Source: Endozoicomonas arenosclerae (GTDB lineage: Bacteria; Pseudomonadota; Gammaproteobacteria; Pseudomonadales; Endozoicomonadaceae). From it: DNA of 64,000 nucleotides. The translations under genes and the position numbers were made by a program. The stretch covers positions 16,023-80,022 of the forward strand of contig NZ_LASA01000052.1 of NCBI RefSeq assembly GCF_001562015.1. Direction: 5' to 3'. The notes beneath the pieces are model-generated. The model had not been told where the DNA came from, ran no database searches, and saw only the letters and a list, made by a program, of their open reading frames with translations. This document shows, in pieces, positions 46,297 through 54,207 of the stretch (positions within the stretch are counted from its first letter, which is position 1; each line of letters opens with the position of its first letter).

Positions 46297-47703
46297 TTAA
46301 CCATTCACCAGGAAGTGCATCGCAATACTGGCGGCATATCCCAGGGCAATAGCCCAACTCCAGCGAAGATGACTCAGGAAGGTATAACGGCCTTTGGCGG
46401 TTCCCATCAGGGCTACACCCGCTGCAGAACCTACGGATAACAAGCTACCGCCTACACCTGCAGTCAAGGTAATAAGCAACCACTGGAACACATCCATTTC
46501 AGGGCTCATCCCCAGGATAGCGAACATAACAGGAATGTTATCCACAATGGCCGAGAAGACACCCGCGGCAATGTTGGTCCAGGTAGGTCCAACACCGGTG
46601 TACATGGTTTCTGAAATCACTTCCAGATAACCAAGGTAGCGCAGTCCACCTACCGAGAAGATAACACCAAAGAAGAACAGCAGAGTATCCCACTCAGCAT
46701 GGGCAACCCGCTTGAAAATATCCAGATCTTCTTCATTTTTCTGTTCACCCATCACCGGAATAGGACGACTGCTGGTCAGTCCTTTCAATTGCAGGAAGTA
46801 GGTGTAGAACATCAACAGGGAAAGACCGGTCATCATGCCCATGAAAGGAGGCAAGCCGAAGAAGTTCTCGAAGGAAACAGCCAGCACGATGGTGACCAGG
46901 AACAACACACAAATACCGATCCCGCCACGACGAATACCTGAGTGATCATCCAGAGCCGCAGGACGACCTTCTTCAATAAAGAAGTTCATGATAGTGGCTG
47001 GAACAATGAAGTTAACAACCGAAGGCAGGAACAAGGCAAAGAACTGGAAGAACTCAACTTTATCAGCCTGCCAAACCATCAGCGTAGTGATATCACCGAA
47101 GGGACTGAATGCACCACCGGCATTAGCGGCCACCACAACATTAATCATTGCCATGGTAACAAAAGTCGGGCGACCCTGACCTACAGCCATGATCACCGCG
47201 CCCATCAACAGAGCGGTTGTAAGATTGTCTGCAATAGGAGAAATAAAGAAGGCCAGAATACCTGTTACCCAGAACAGCTGACGGTAACTAAAACCCTTGC
47301 GAATCAGCCAGCTGCGTAAGGAATCAAAGACCTGCCGCTCTTCCATGGCGTTGATATAGGTCATCGCCACCAGCAGGAACAGGAACATGGCCGAATATTC
47401 TTCCAGATCGTGCATAACGGCTTTGGACAGGCTCTCGTGAGATACACCATTACCCACAGCCAGCCAGGCAATCAGAGCCCAGATAATACCTGCGGCCAGA
47501 ATTACAGGCTTGGACTTCCTGAGATGCAATTTCTCTTCCGCCATCACAGCGATATAGGCGAGGGTGAAAACAACAATACAGAGCCAGGCGATGGGGTGAG
47601 TTGTCATTCTTAACAACTCTTCTGCCGCAAAAGAAGTCTGCGGGAGAGCAAACAATCCTGCCCCGGCGAGCAGAGAGGGTCGTCTCAATCCAGAGAAATT
47701 CAC
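46297..47703 (-). CDS. nhaD: NhaD-type Na+/H+ antiporter
   Basis: This 468-residue inner membrane protein begins with an N-terminal hydrophobic/signal-like stretch (LLAGAGLFALPQTSFAAEE), followed by about 12 helices. The NhaD pattern is visible in MFLFLLVAMTYINAMEERQV, FISPIADNLTTALLMGAVIM, NAGGAFSPFGDITTLMVWQA and IVDNIPVMFAILGM. The family exports Na+ or Li+ at alkaline pH and is common in marine bacteria. The start is GTG with AAGGAAA upstream. Confidence 0.94.
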   Translation of the reverse strand: MNFSGLRRPSLLAGAGLFALPQTSFAAEELLRMTTHPIAWLCIVVFTLAYIAVMAEEKLHLRKSKPVILAAGIIWALIAWLAVGNGVSHESLSKAVMHDLEEYSAMFLFLLVAMTYINAMEERQVFDSLRSWLIRKGFSYRQLFWVTGILAFFISPIADNLTTALLMGAVIMAVGQGRPTFVTMAMINVVVAANAGGAFSPFGDITTLMVWQADKVEFFQFFALFLPSVVNFIVPATIMNFFIEEGRPAALDDHSGIRRGGIGICVLFLVTIVLAVSFENFFGLPPFMGMMTGLSLLMFYTYFLQLKGLTSSRPIPVMGEQKNEEDLDIFKRVAHAEWDTLLFFFGVIFSVGGLRYLGYLEVISETMYTGVGPTWTNIAAGVFSAIVDNIPVMFAILGMSPEMDVFQWLLITLTAGVGGSLLSVGSAAGVALMGTAKGRYTFLSHLRWSWAIALGYAASIAMHFLVNG

Positions 47704-48083
47704 AATGATTTCCTTTAATTATTAAATCAGTCAGGAGCCAAGAAAGCCGCAAAAGGATACTGATTCAATTACGATAAGCCAACTGCTAGTAATACCGAAT
47801 ATTGGCTTAATCGACTATTTTTCCTCTATTTTGATACTTTACTGATAATTCTCACCAAACGACATTTAACAAGTAAATTTAATTTACTTCTCTGAATCCC
47901 CTAAAAAGAGACTTGCTCATAAGTTTCCCGTAAAGCGTTGAAACGGATTACAACTGACTTTTATATACAATTTTCATCTTACTATTTAGGCCTACGGGCA
48001 CAGCACATTGAAATATTCCATATAAACTAGGACGTAGACTTTTTTAATTACGATTTCTCCAACCTTCGTGCGGGGAGGTGAAG
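47704..48083. other. Divergent promoter region, no gene seen
   Basis: This 380-base AT-rich spacer lies between nhaD and the YbaK-like gene. I see no coding frame or RNA gene. GGGGAGG at its right end is the ribosome binding site of the next gene. Confidence 0.5.
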
Positions 48084-48578
48084 ATGAGCATCGCCCGGAA
48101 ACTGCACATGTTTCTGAACGAACATAATGCTGAATATGAACTTGTTTCCCATCCATACTCGGAAAGAGCAATGAATACAGCGCATTCGGCCTGCATTCCC
48201 GTCAAGAACATGACAAAAGCGGTGGTCCTCCGTGACACCCAGGGTTATGTGATCGCGGTTATGCCGTCAATGAACAAGCTCATGCTGCGTTGGATCAACA
48301 CCAAACTCGATCGACACCTGAACCTGGTATCCGAGCAGGAACTCAAACACCTGTTTCCAGACTGTGAGGATGGGGCAGTTCCCCCCATCGGAACCGCCTA
48401 TGGAATGACAACCTGCTGGGATGACGAACTGAACTCAGTTCAGGACCTTTATCTGGAAGCCGGGAACCACCGGGAATTGATTCATATGAACCGAAGTCAG
48501 TTCAAGGAACTGCTGCAAGGGGAGGAACACGCGGCCATCAGTTGTGACCCGGATGAAGTGGAAGCTTATCGATCCTGA
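48084..48578 (+). CDS. YbaK/EbsC-type aminoacyl-tRNA deacylase
   Basis: This 164-residue YbaK/ProRS-editing (INS) domain protein has HPYSERAMNTAHSACIP, KNMTKAVVLRDTQGYVIAVM with the catalytic lysine, and GAVPPIGTAYGMTTCWDDEL. It probably hydrolyses mischarged aminoacyl-tRNA. GGGGAGG five bases before the ATG at 48084 fixes the start over the GTG at 48078. Its 3' end faces the channel gene. Confidence 0.88.
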   Translation: MSIARKLHMFLNEHNAEYELVSHPYSERAMNTAHSACIPVKNMTKAVVLRDTQGYVIAVMPSMNKLMLRWINTKLDRHLNLVSEQELKHLFPDCEDGAVPPIGTAYGMTTCWDDELNSVQDLYLEAGNHRELIHMNRSQFKELLQGEEHAAISCDPDEVEAYRS

Positions 48579-48600
48579 ATACGGGCTTGAATACCAAAAT

Positions 48601-48626
48601 CCGCTGAAGGTTTCTTCCTTCAGCGG
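48601..48626. terminator. Bidirectional terminator overlapping the channel gene end
   Basis: CCGCTGAAGG-TTTCTT-CCTTCAGCGG: a perfect 10-bp stem between convergent genes that includes the stop codon of the minus-strand channel gene. Confidence 0.7.
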
Positions 48627-49606
48627 GTCATCTTCTTCACGAATACCACAACAAACAAAGCCAGAGTGAAGCTGCCAATAAAGGCTTCAATAGCCGCAAA
48701 CAATCGGGAAAGACCCACAGGCGTAAGGTCGCCGTACCCCAAAGTCGTAAAAGTCACAACGCTGAAATAAAGCGTTTCCAGCCAGCTGATAAAATTCTCA
48801 TACCCTGACTGACTTTGCTGGTATTGAACCCGAACCCCGCCATCTTCAATCCCCAAAAAGAAGTAGAACAGGGAACAAAAGACAATAAAGGAGGCAGAGA
48901 AAAAGACCACTCTTTCCGGCTTTTCTCCGTAACCACTGAGCAGATCCACCACTTTGGAAACGATTCTGTGCCAGGAGAAACAAGGGAAGCGGTAACGATG
49001 AAAGGTCATCTCCCGATGAAAAAACTCACCAGCATTGTGAAACAACCCCTGAGCTTCACAGTGCTTGCGAATATTCCGGGCTACTTCTTCCGCCTCTTCA
49101 AATAACTCTCTGGCTTTGAGTTCATCCCCCTGCTTACTGGCCTGCTGAGCTTTTTCTTCCTGTAGAAAAGCTTCACCAAAATCAACATGCTCAATTCGGG
49201 CTGCCTTAAAATTAACACCCAACAGGTTTGATCCGATCAAGCCGGTTCTATGAAGATTTGCCCGAGTTAAGTCCGCTTTCAGTAGATTACAGCCGGAAAG
49301 ATCTGCCCGATAGAGATGGGCTCTAACCAAGCTGCAACGACTTAAGTCACTGTTGATCAATTGATAGACCTTACCCTCAGGACAGACAAGATCCAGATTA
49401 TCGAGATTCGCGCCTTTCAGACAAAACCCCTCCATCGGGGTTCCTTTATGGGCCCGCTCTTCCAATAACTCCCTGATATTATCCCCGGATTTATCCGCGT
49501 CCCTGTCGTGCCAGAAACAATAATTGCTGCCTTGTGAAGCAGCCTCTTTGCACGGACCTGATTGCTTACCAATATAACAACACCTATGGTCATCATTAAC
49601 CAGCAT
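48620..49606 (-). CDS. Pentapeptide-repeat protein fused to a two-helix potassium channel
   Basis: This protein has about 328 residues. The N-terminal cysteine/histidine cluster (HRCCYIGKQSGPCKEAASQG, then SNYCFWHD) looks like a small zinc-binding module. Pentapeptide repeats follow (SDLSRCSLVRAHLYRADLSG, CNLLKADLTRANLHRTGLIG), then a charged helical linker (EELFEEAEEVARNIRKHC-like). The C-terminal Ion_trans_2 pore has two transmembrane helices around TFTTLGYGDLTP, the K+ selectivity filter. The start at MLVNDD (49606) is preferred to one five codons earlier. It presumably forms an inner membrane K+ channel gated through its cytoplasmic N-terminal part. Confidence 0.9.
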   Translation of the reverse strand: MLVNDDHRCCYIGKQSGPCKEAASQGSNYCFWHDRDADKSGDNIRELLEERAHKGTPMEGFCLKGANLDNLDLVCPEGKVYQLINSDLSRCSLVRAHLYRADLSGCNLLKADLTRANLHRTGLIGSNLLGVNFKAARIEHVDFGEAFLQEEKAQQASKQGDELKARELFEEAEEVARNIRKHCEAQGLFHNAGEFFHREMTFHRYRFPCFSWHRIVSKVVDLLSGYGEKPERVVFFSASFIVFCSLFYFFLGIEDGGVRVQYQQSQSGYENFISWLETLYFSVVTFTTLGYGDLTPVGLSRLFAAIEAFIGSFTLALFVVVFVKKMTR

Positions 49607-49679
49607 GACGAAATAGCCCAATGTTTTAATTAAGTACTTCTATACTGTGTCGGCACTAATTTACGCTTGCTGAAAAACA

Positions 49680-50921
49680 GTGAATACAACCAATCAAAAA
49701 TTGCTATTCATGTATTACCTTCAACTATTCTTGCTGTTTATTTGCCTCAGCCCTTTCTATGCTTTCATTCTCGTACTGAAGGCTGACGAAAACCATTACG
49801 ATGTCTACCTGGGCGCTGCTGGCTCAGAATTAAAAATTGGCAAAGCGATTGAGCGGACGGATACTTCAGCATCTCACACCACCACAAACTTAGAAACATC
49901 AATAGTTAAAACAATCGCTGCCCCCTCCACGTCAATGGAATCTCTATCAGAAGCAGAATCTCTACCTGAACTCATCAACGCTATAAATGCAGGAACAATA
50001 CAAATATCTGAGGTATCTGGCTTATCAAAAACTTCTGGTCATGAGCATTTCGCAACTTCCTGGATCTTTACCTGGAAAGACTCTAACGCTCCTGAACGTA
50101 CTCTGCGATACTCTATGGGTTCTTCAGCCCCTCTAGTCTCAGGTCACCTTCCAGTATCGCTCAATCGCTTTGTTGATTCGGTTCGAGAATCTCATTTCAC
50201 TGCCAATTTTATTCTTAGTGATCGTAAACCCATCATCCTCCCTGCAGATGGACATGAATTAATCTTCCCATCAACTGAATTTACAAGCTTCAGCCCATCA
50301 ACGTTCATCCCTTACTTTTTCAGCGTAAATTCAATCATTCCTCCAACTGATAGCAGAATACCTGCAAACCTGTCTCTGTCAGTATTTCGTTCAACAATGC
50401 AAGGTTATATTCATGGAAAACGCGTGCTCATTGATAAGGTTTCACCTTCTGATCCGTTAATTAGCACACTAGAAATCTATCATAGTGGTGCAGGTAATGA
50501 CTCGGGAAAAAAAATGGGCTGGAGAGTATGCAGCTCCATAACACCTACCTGTCTGATGTACTTCAAACGATCTCACGACAGAAAACAAAAGGCTCGCAGA
50601 AAATCTGAACAAGCACGCCATATTTCTCATAACCGTCAACGATCAACTTCAGACCCCGCTATCTATGATCCACCTCAATCAACACCAGAACAGCGACCTC
50701 CGTATCAAAGGCAAAGAAGCAAAAGCCTGCAACCACCTTCTCCTGTCCTTGTCCCAGCCACTATCTATCTCTGCACCACTGCCTCTACCTGGTTAACTCA
50801 AGGAAAATCCTTCTACGAACCCTTGAATAGCCTGTTTTCTGAAAAGTTATGTACTGCCATGGTTCAGAGTAGTATTTACTGGATTGACCATTTTTTCACG
50901 AGACAACAACTTGACCGATAG
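49680..50921 (+). CDS. Orphan membrane-anchored protein with a basic, proline-rich tail
   Basis: I do not recognise this 413-residue protein. A strong N-terminal hydrophobic segment (FMYYLQLFLLFICLSPFYAF) could be an uncleaved anchor or signal. Residues of about 60-290 are serine/threonine-rich with beta-like strands. A low-complexity basic stretch (DRKQKARRKSEQARHISHNR) leads into a proline/glutamine-rich part (PPQSTPEQRPPYQRQRSK). The start is GTG at 49680 or ATG at 49710; neither has a clear ribosome binding site. It may be lineage-specific. Confidence 0.55.
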   Translation: MNTTNQKLLFMYYLQLFLLFICLSPFYAFILVLKADENHYDVYLGAAGSELKIGKAIERTDTSASHTTTNLETSIVKTIAAPSTSMESLSEAESLPELINAINAGTIQISEVSGLSKTSGHEHFATSWIFTWKDSNAPERTLRYSMGSSAPLVSGHLPVSLNRFVDSVRESHFTANFILSDRKPIILPADGHELIFPSTEFTSFSPSTFIPYFFSVNSIIPPTDSRIPANLSLSVFRSTMQGYIHGKRVLIDKVSPSDPLISTLEIYHSGAGNDSGKKMGWRVCSSITPTCLMYFKRSHDRKQKARRKSEQARHISHNRQRSTSDPAIYDPPQSTPEQRPPYQRQRSKSLQPPSPVLVPATIYLCTTASTWLTQGKSFYEPLNSLFSEKLCTAMVQSSIYWIDHFFTRQQLDR

Positions 50922-51029
50922 ATACAACTCTCAGGTGGCTTTAGAGACTGCTCTTCATGCATTCCTTGAGAGAGCAGTGTATCCTAGCCGCTTCATAAGC
51001 AATTACAGCAGAAAGGCGAGAGTAAACTC

Positions 51030-51374
51030 GTGATCACCCTTTACGGAATCAGCAATTGCGACACCATTAGAAAGGCCCGTAAGTGGCTGACTGCTGCCGG
51101 TATTGACTACCGCTTTCATGATTACCGCAAAGACGGTCTGGAAAAGACCTCTTTGCAGCAGTGGTCTGATGAACTTGGCTGGGAAGCACTGCTTAATCGT
51201 CGGGGAACCACCTGGCGACAGCTGCCAGAAGAGCAGAAAGCGTCTGTGACAGAAGCGTCAGCCATCGAACTGATGCTGGAGCAACCCGCCATGATCAAGC
51301 GGCCTCTGCTCGACACCGGCTCCAAAAGAGTGCTGGGCTTTTCAGACAAGCAATATCAAGAACTGTTTCAATAG
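51030..51374 (+). CDS. yffB: ArsC/Spx-family reductase YffB
   Basis: This 114-residue thioredoxin-fold protein matches YffB/Spx-MgsR ArsC-like reductases: [19 protein letters not shown] with the single active cysteine, [15 protein letters not shown], and [17 protein letters not shown]. The start is GTG. The dapD gene follows, as is common for this family in Pseudomonas relatives, separated here by a palindromic repeat. Confidence 0.9.
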   Translation: MITLYGISNCDTIRKARKWLTAAGIDYRFHDYRKDGLEKTSLQQWSDELGWEALLNRRGTTWRQLPEEQKASVTEASAIELMLEQPAMIKRPLLDTGSKRVLGFSDKQYQELFQ

Positions 51375-51420
51375 GAGCCTGCCGGACTTTATGCTCAAAA
51401 GCTTAAGTCCGACAGGCTCC
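51373..51420. repeat. Short palindromic repeat, also a likely terminator, after yffB
   Basis: GGAGCCTG-C-CGGACTT pairs with AAGTCCG-A-CAGGCTCC around TATGCTCAAAAGCTT, and TTTTTTT follows at 51430. The TAGGAGCCTG edge and ACTTTATGCTC interior also occur in the element at 10479-10646, so this is probably a short relative that includes the yffB stop codon. Confidence 0.65.
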
Positions 51421-51517
51421 CAGGCCTGTTTTTTTCTAACCAGGCAAAAGAATAATGCCGGGGGCAGTTATTGCACCGGATGATTTCCAAATTGACTTGT
51501 ATAAGGGGAACCTATTT

Positions 51518-52555
51518 ATGAGCCAAACTCTTTTCAGTCTTGCCATCGGCGTTGGCAGCAAGAATACTCAGGGCAGCTGGCTGGAAGTTTTCTACCCAAT
51601 GCCTCTGCTCAGCCCATCCGAAAAGCTGGTTGCTGCGATTACTGAAATCGTCGACTACAAAGGTGGTAACACCTGTGTGGAGCTGGACAGCACAACCTGT
51701 CACGCCCTGGAAGAATCCTTCGTTAACCTGGGTGAAGACGCCCTGGCCAAAATGATGCTGAGCCTGGAAGAAAGTGACCAGCCTCGTGTCATCACTTTCC
51801 TGGAAACAGACGATACGCTCAACAGCACTCCTGAAGCTTACCTGAAGCTGCACCTGCTTTCTCACCGTTTGGTTAAGCCTCATGGCGTGAACCTGCAGGG
51901 TATTTTCCCACTTCTGCCTAACGTAGCCTGGACCAATGAAGGCGCTATCGATCTGGCTGAACTGCCAGAGCGTCAGCTCAAGGCCCGCTCTGAAGGTCGT
52001 CACCTCAGCGTTGATTCTGTGGATAAGTTCCCGAAAATGACCGACTACGTGGTGCCTACCGGTGTTCGTATTGCGGATGCAGCCCGTGTTCGTCTGGGTG
52101 CTTACGTGGGCGAAGGTACCACCATCATGCATGAAGGCTTCATCAACTTTAATGCCGGTACCGAAGGCAAGAGCATGATTGAAGGCCGTATCTCTGCCGG
52201 TATCATGATTGGTGAAGGTTCTGACCTGGGCGGCGGCTGCAGCACCATGGGAACACTGTCCGGTGGTAATGACATAGTGGTTTCTCTGGGAGAAAACTGC
52301 CTGATCGGTGCCAATGCCGGTATCAACATACCACTGGGTGACCGTTGCACCATCGAAGCTGGTCTCTACCTGACGGCAGGCAGCAAGGTTAATGTTCTGG
52401 ATGATCAGAAGAACGTTGTGGAAACCGTAAAGGCCAGTCAGCTCAGCGGTCAGTCAGACCTGCTTTTCCGTCGTAACTCCATGACGGGTGGCATTGAGTG
52501 TCTGACCAACAAGTCAGCTATTGCTCTGAATGAAGAGTTGCACGCTCATAACTGA
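51518..52555 (+). CDS. dapD: Tetrahydrodipicolinate N-succinyltransferase
   Basis: This 345-residue enzyme of lysine and peptidoglycan precursor synthesis uses succinyl-CoA. It is the longer DapD form found in pseudomonads: MSQTLFSLAIGVGSKNTQGS at the start, a variable N-terminal half, and the left-handed beta-helix with VPTGVRIADAARVRLGAYVG, GTTIMHEGFINFNAGTEG and ENCLIGANAGINIPLGDRC. The ATG at 51518 with AAGGGGAA upstream is chosen over a frame opening at 51455. A hairpin (52563-52589) follows. Confidence 0.95.
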   Translation: MSQTLFSLAIGVGSKNTQGSWLEVFYPMPLLSPSEKLVAAITEIVDYKGGNTCVELDSTTCHALEESFVNLGEDALAKMMLSLEESDQPRVITFLETDDTLNSTPEAYLKLHLLSHRLVKPHGVNLQGIFPLLPNVAWTNEGAIDLAELPERQLKARSEGRHLSVDSVDKFPKMTDYVVPTGVRIADAARVRLGAYVGEGTTIMHEGFINFNAGTEGKSMIEGRISAGIMIGEGSDLGGGCSTMGTLSGGNDIVVSLGENCLIGANAGINIPLGDRCTIEAGLYLTAGSKVNVLDDQKNVVETVKASQLSGQSDLLFRRNSMTGGIECLTNKSAIALNEELHAHN

Positions 52556-52562
52556 TGCGTCA

Positions 52563-52589
52563 AAGGCAGGGCTTCCATAGCTCTGCCTT
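52563..52589. terminator. Bidirectional hairpin after dapD
   Basis: AAGGCAGGGCT-TCCAT-AGCTCTGCCTT: an 11-bp stem with one G-U pair, between the stops of two convergent genes (dapD and the exported protein at 52597). Confidence 0.65.
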
Positions 52590-52596
52590 CATTGAC

Positions 52597-53493
52597 TCAG
52601 TACTCAATCAGTAAATAATCAACGCCTGCATAACCTTTCGAACTCTCCCAACACTCCTTCGTAACTATCAAGACAACCTTGACCTGGGTAAAGGGTTGCA
52701 GCTTTCTCAGATAGGGCACAAAGCCTATATCTTTTCTTGCATGGGTATAGAAAGGCAGGAAAGCTAATTGACCTGTACTTTGACTATGCCAAGCCAGTCC
52801 TTCATCCTGCTCGATCTGACTATTGAACCTTCTCGTAAGAATATCTGAAGACACCGTATGATTGTCTGGAAACTGGTTCACCAAATCATTGAAGGCCCCT
52901 TCCCCAAGAGTGCTCCTGATCTGATCAAGCCTGCTGACAGCCTTCTGCTCAGACTTGAAGTCTTGCTGGAACAAATGATCCTTGAGCGCCGCCGTAGCCC
53001 AGAGATAGGTCATCTCAGGCATCTCACTCATCCCCTTAATAAAAGGTCTGAAGCTGAAATCCCCCGGAGCCAGTTGAATGCCTGCAGCATGAATTTTACT
53101 CATCAACGCATGACTCGGCTGGAACAATGGATGATGGAGAGCATGAAACCAGGCTATGAAGCTGTCAGACGATGTTTCCAGTGGATGTTTTCTCAGTAGT
53201 TGAGCTTCAACAGAGTGATTCTCAACCCAGCCTAGCACCAGAGTTTTCAACCAATGGTGGCTTAGCAACGTGCCAGTGATTTCATTCAACATTGCACTGT
53301 CAGAGGGAATACATTGTTTATCACTGCGATCCCATGTCACGATAATATGCTGTTGACCCACCAGCGCTTCGATTAATTCCTGACGCGAAAGAAATTCTCC
53401 AGACGTTGCATCCTCAATCTGGTATTCCACAGCCATAGACCTATTAGCCACTACCAGAAAAAGCAAAGATAGAATCCATGCATTCAGCTTCAT
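52597..53493 (-). CDS. Exported protein, possibly a distant ChaN-like fold
   Basis: This 298-residue protein has a signal peptide (KLNAWILSLLFLVVANRSMA). An early LSRQELIEALVGQQHIIVTW followed by a histidine-rich middle (AWFHALHHPLFQPSHALMSK) faintly recalls ChaN haem-binding proteins, but the usual glutamate-histidine signature is not there, so this is only a suggestion. The C-terminus has LRKLQPFTQVKVVLIVTKEC. GGAGGGG before the ATG at 53493 fixes the start. Confidence 0.6.
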   Translation of the reverse strand: MKLNAWILSLLFLVVANRSMAVEYQIEDATSGEFLSRQELIEALVGQQHIIVTWDRSDKQCIPSDSAMLNEITGTLLSHHWLKTLVLGWVENHSVEAQLLRKHPLETSSDSFIAWFHALHHPLFQPSHALMSKIHAAGIQLAPGDFSFRPFIKGMSEMPEMTYLWATAALKDHLFQQDFKSEQKAVSRLDQIRSTLGEGAFNDLVNQFPDNHTVSSDILTRRFNSQIEQDEGLAWHSQSTGQLAFLPFYTHARKDIGFVPYLRKLQPFTQVKVVLIVTKECWESSKGYAGVDYLLIEY

Positions 53494-53607
53494 AACCCCT
53501 CCGTACCCAAACATACCAATGCCTGAGGGTAGACTGCTCTGGTGCTTAATGGTTCAGATTCATTTCAGCAGGATTTTCACGGACTATCTTTCGCTCTTTT
53601 CGAACGC

Positions 53608-53640
53608 TATACTCCCCTTAAATTTAGTTAGCCTGACTAA
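53608..53640 (+). promoter_or_regulatory. marR promoter and operator
   Basis: TATACT (53608-53613) is a good -10 element. Just downstream, TTAGTTAGCCTGACTAA (53624-53640) contains the inverted repeat TTAGT-N7-ACTAA. It ends six bases before the marR ATG, so bound protein would block both transcription and the ribosome site. The same site recurs upstream of the MATE gene. Confidence 0.6.
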
Positions 53641-53646
53641 TCAATT

Positions 53647-54084
53647 ATGAAAAGTAACTCAGTAAGAAGCCTGGACCAGTCCATGGACTTCCTTGAACGA
53701 CAGCTCGCCCGAATGTGGCGTGACAGTGGCCAGATCGAGCTGGCCAACCAGCTTTCGTTCAATGAATACGATTACCTGAAATGTGTTCATGAGCTCAAAT
53801 CTCCCAGGTTGTCCGATCTGGCCAAACAGATGAATGTGTCCAGACCTTCAGCCACGACCATGGTACAAAAGCTGGAAAAGCGTGGTCTGGTTAAACGGTC
53901 ACCCTGCCCTGAAGACGGCAGAGCGTTTCGGCTTTCCATTACACCGAAGACGCTGAATATTCTGGAAAAAGACAGGGAAATCTACAGCGCATTGAACAAC
54001 AGGATTCGCAAGGCCCTGCCTGAAAATGAACTGAGCCGACTTGAGAAACTGTTAAGCAAGGTTTGTGACTCCATTGGAGATTAA
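53647..54084 (+). CDS. MarR family transcriptional regulator
   Basis: This 145-residue protein has a winged helix-turn-helix of the MarR type: LSFNEYDYLKCVHELKSPRL, SDLAKQMNVSRPSATTMVQK as recognition region, and KRGLVKRSPCPEDGRAFRLS as the wing with its DxR motif. The ends are helical for dimerisation. It is followed 123 bases later by a MATE efflux gene; shared operators upstream of both genes indicate that it represses itself and the pump. Confidence 0.92.
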   Translation: MKSNSVRSLDQSMDFLERQLARMWRDSGQIELANQLSFNEYDYLKCVHELKSPRLSDLAKQMNVSRPSATTMVQKLEKRGLVKRSPCPEDGRAFRLSITPKTLNILEKDREIYSALNNRIRKALPENELSRLEKLLSKVCDSIGD

Positions 54085-54170
54085 TTTCTGACAACAAACC
54101 TCGGGAGTTGCCGGGCTATTTCACAGAAGTAAAAGGTCGCCTGCTCCAGGTGAAATATTTTTGAGACTAT

Positions 54171-54187
54171 TTAGTTAGCTTTACTAA
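54171..54187 (+). promoter_or_regulatory. MarR operator upstream of the MATE gene
   Basis: TTAGTTAGCTTTACTAA differs at only two central bases from the site at 53624-53640 and keeps TTAGT-N7-ACTAA. It lies 20 bases before the MATE start codon, suggesting a separate regulated promoter in the marR-MATE gap. Confidence 0.6.
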
Positions 54188-54207
54188 CAAATAAGAGATA
54201 ACTGTTT

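Noticed and set aside
51512..52132. 206-codon minus-strand frame inside dapD
   Set aside because: Antisense shadow of a well-supported dapD coding sequence.
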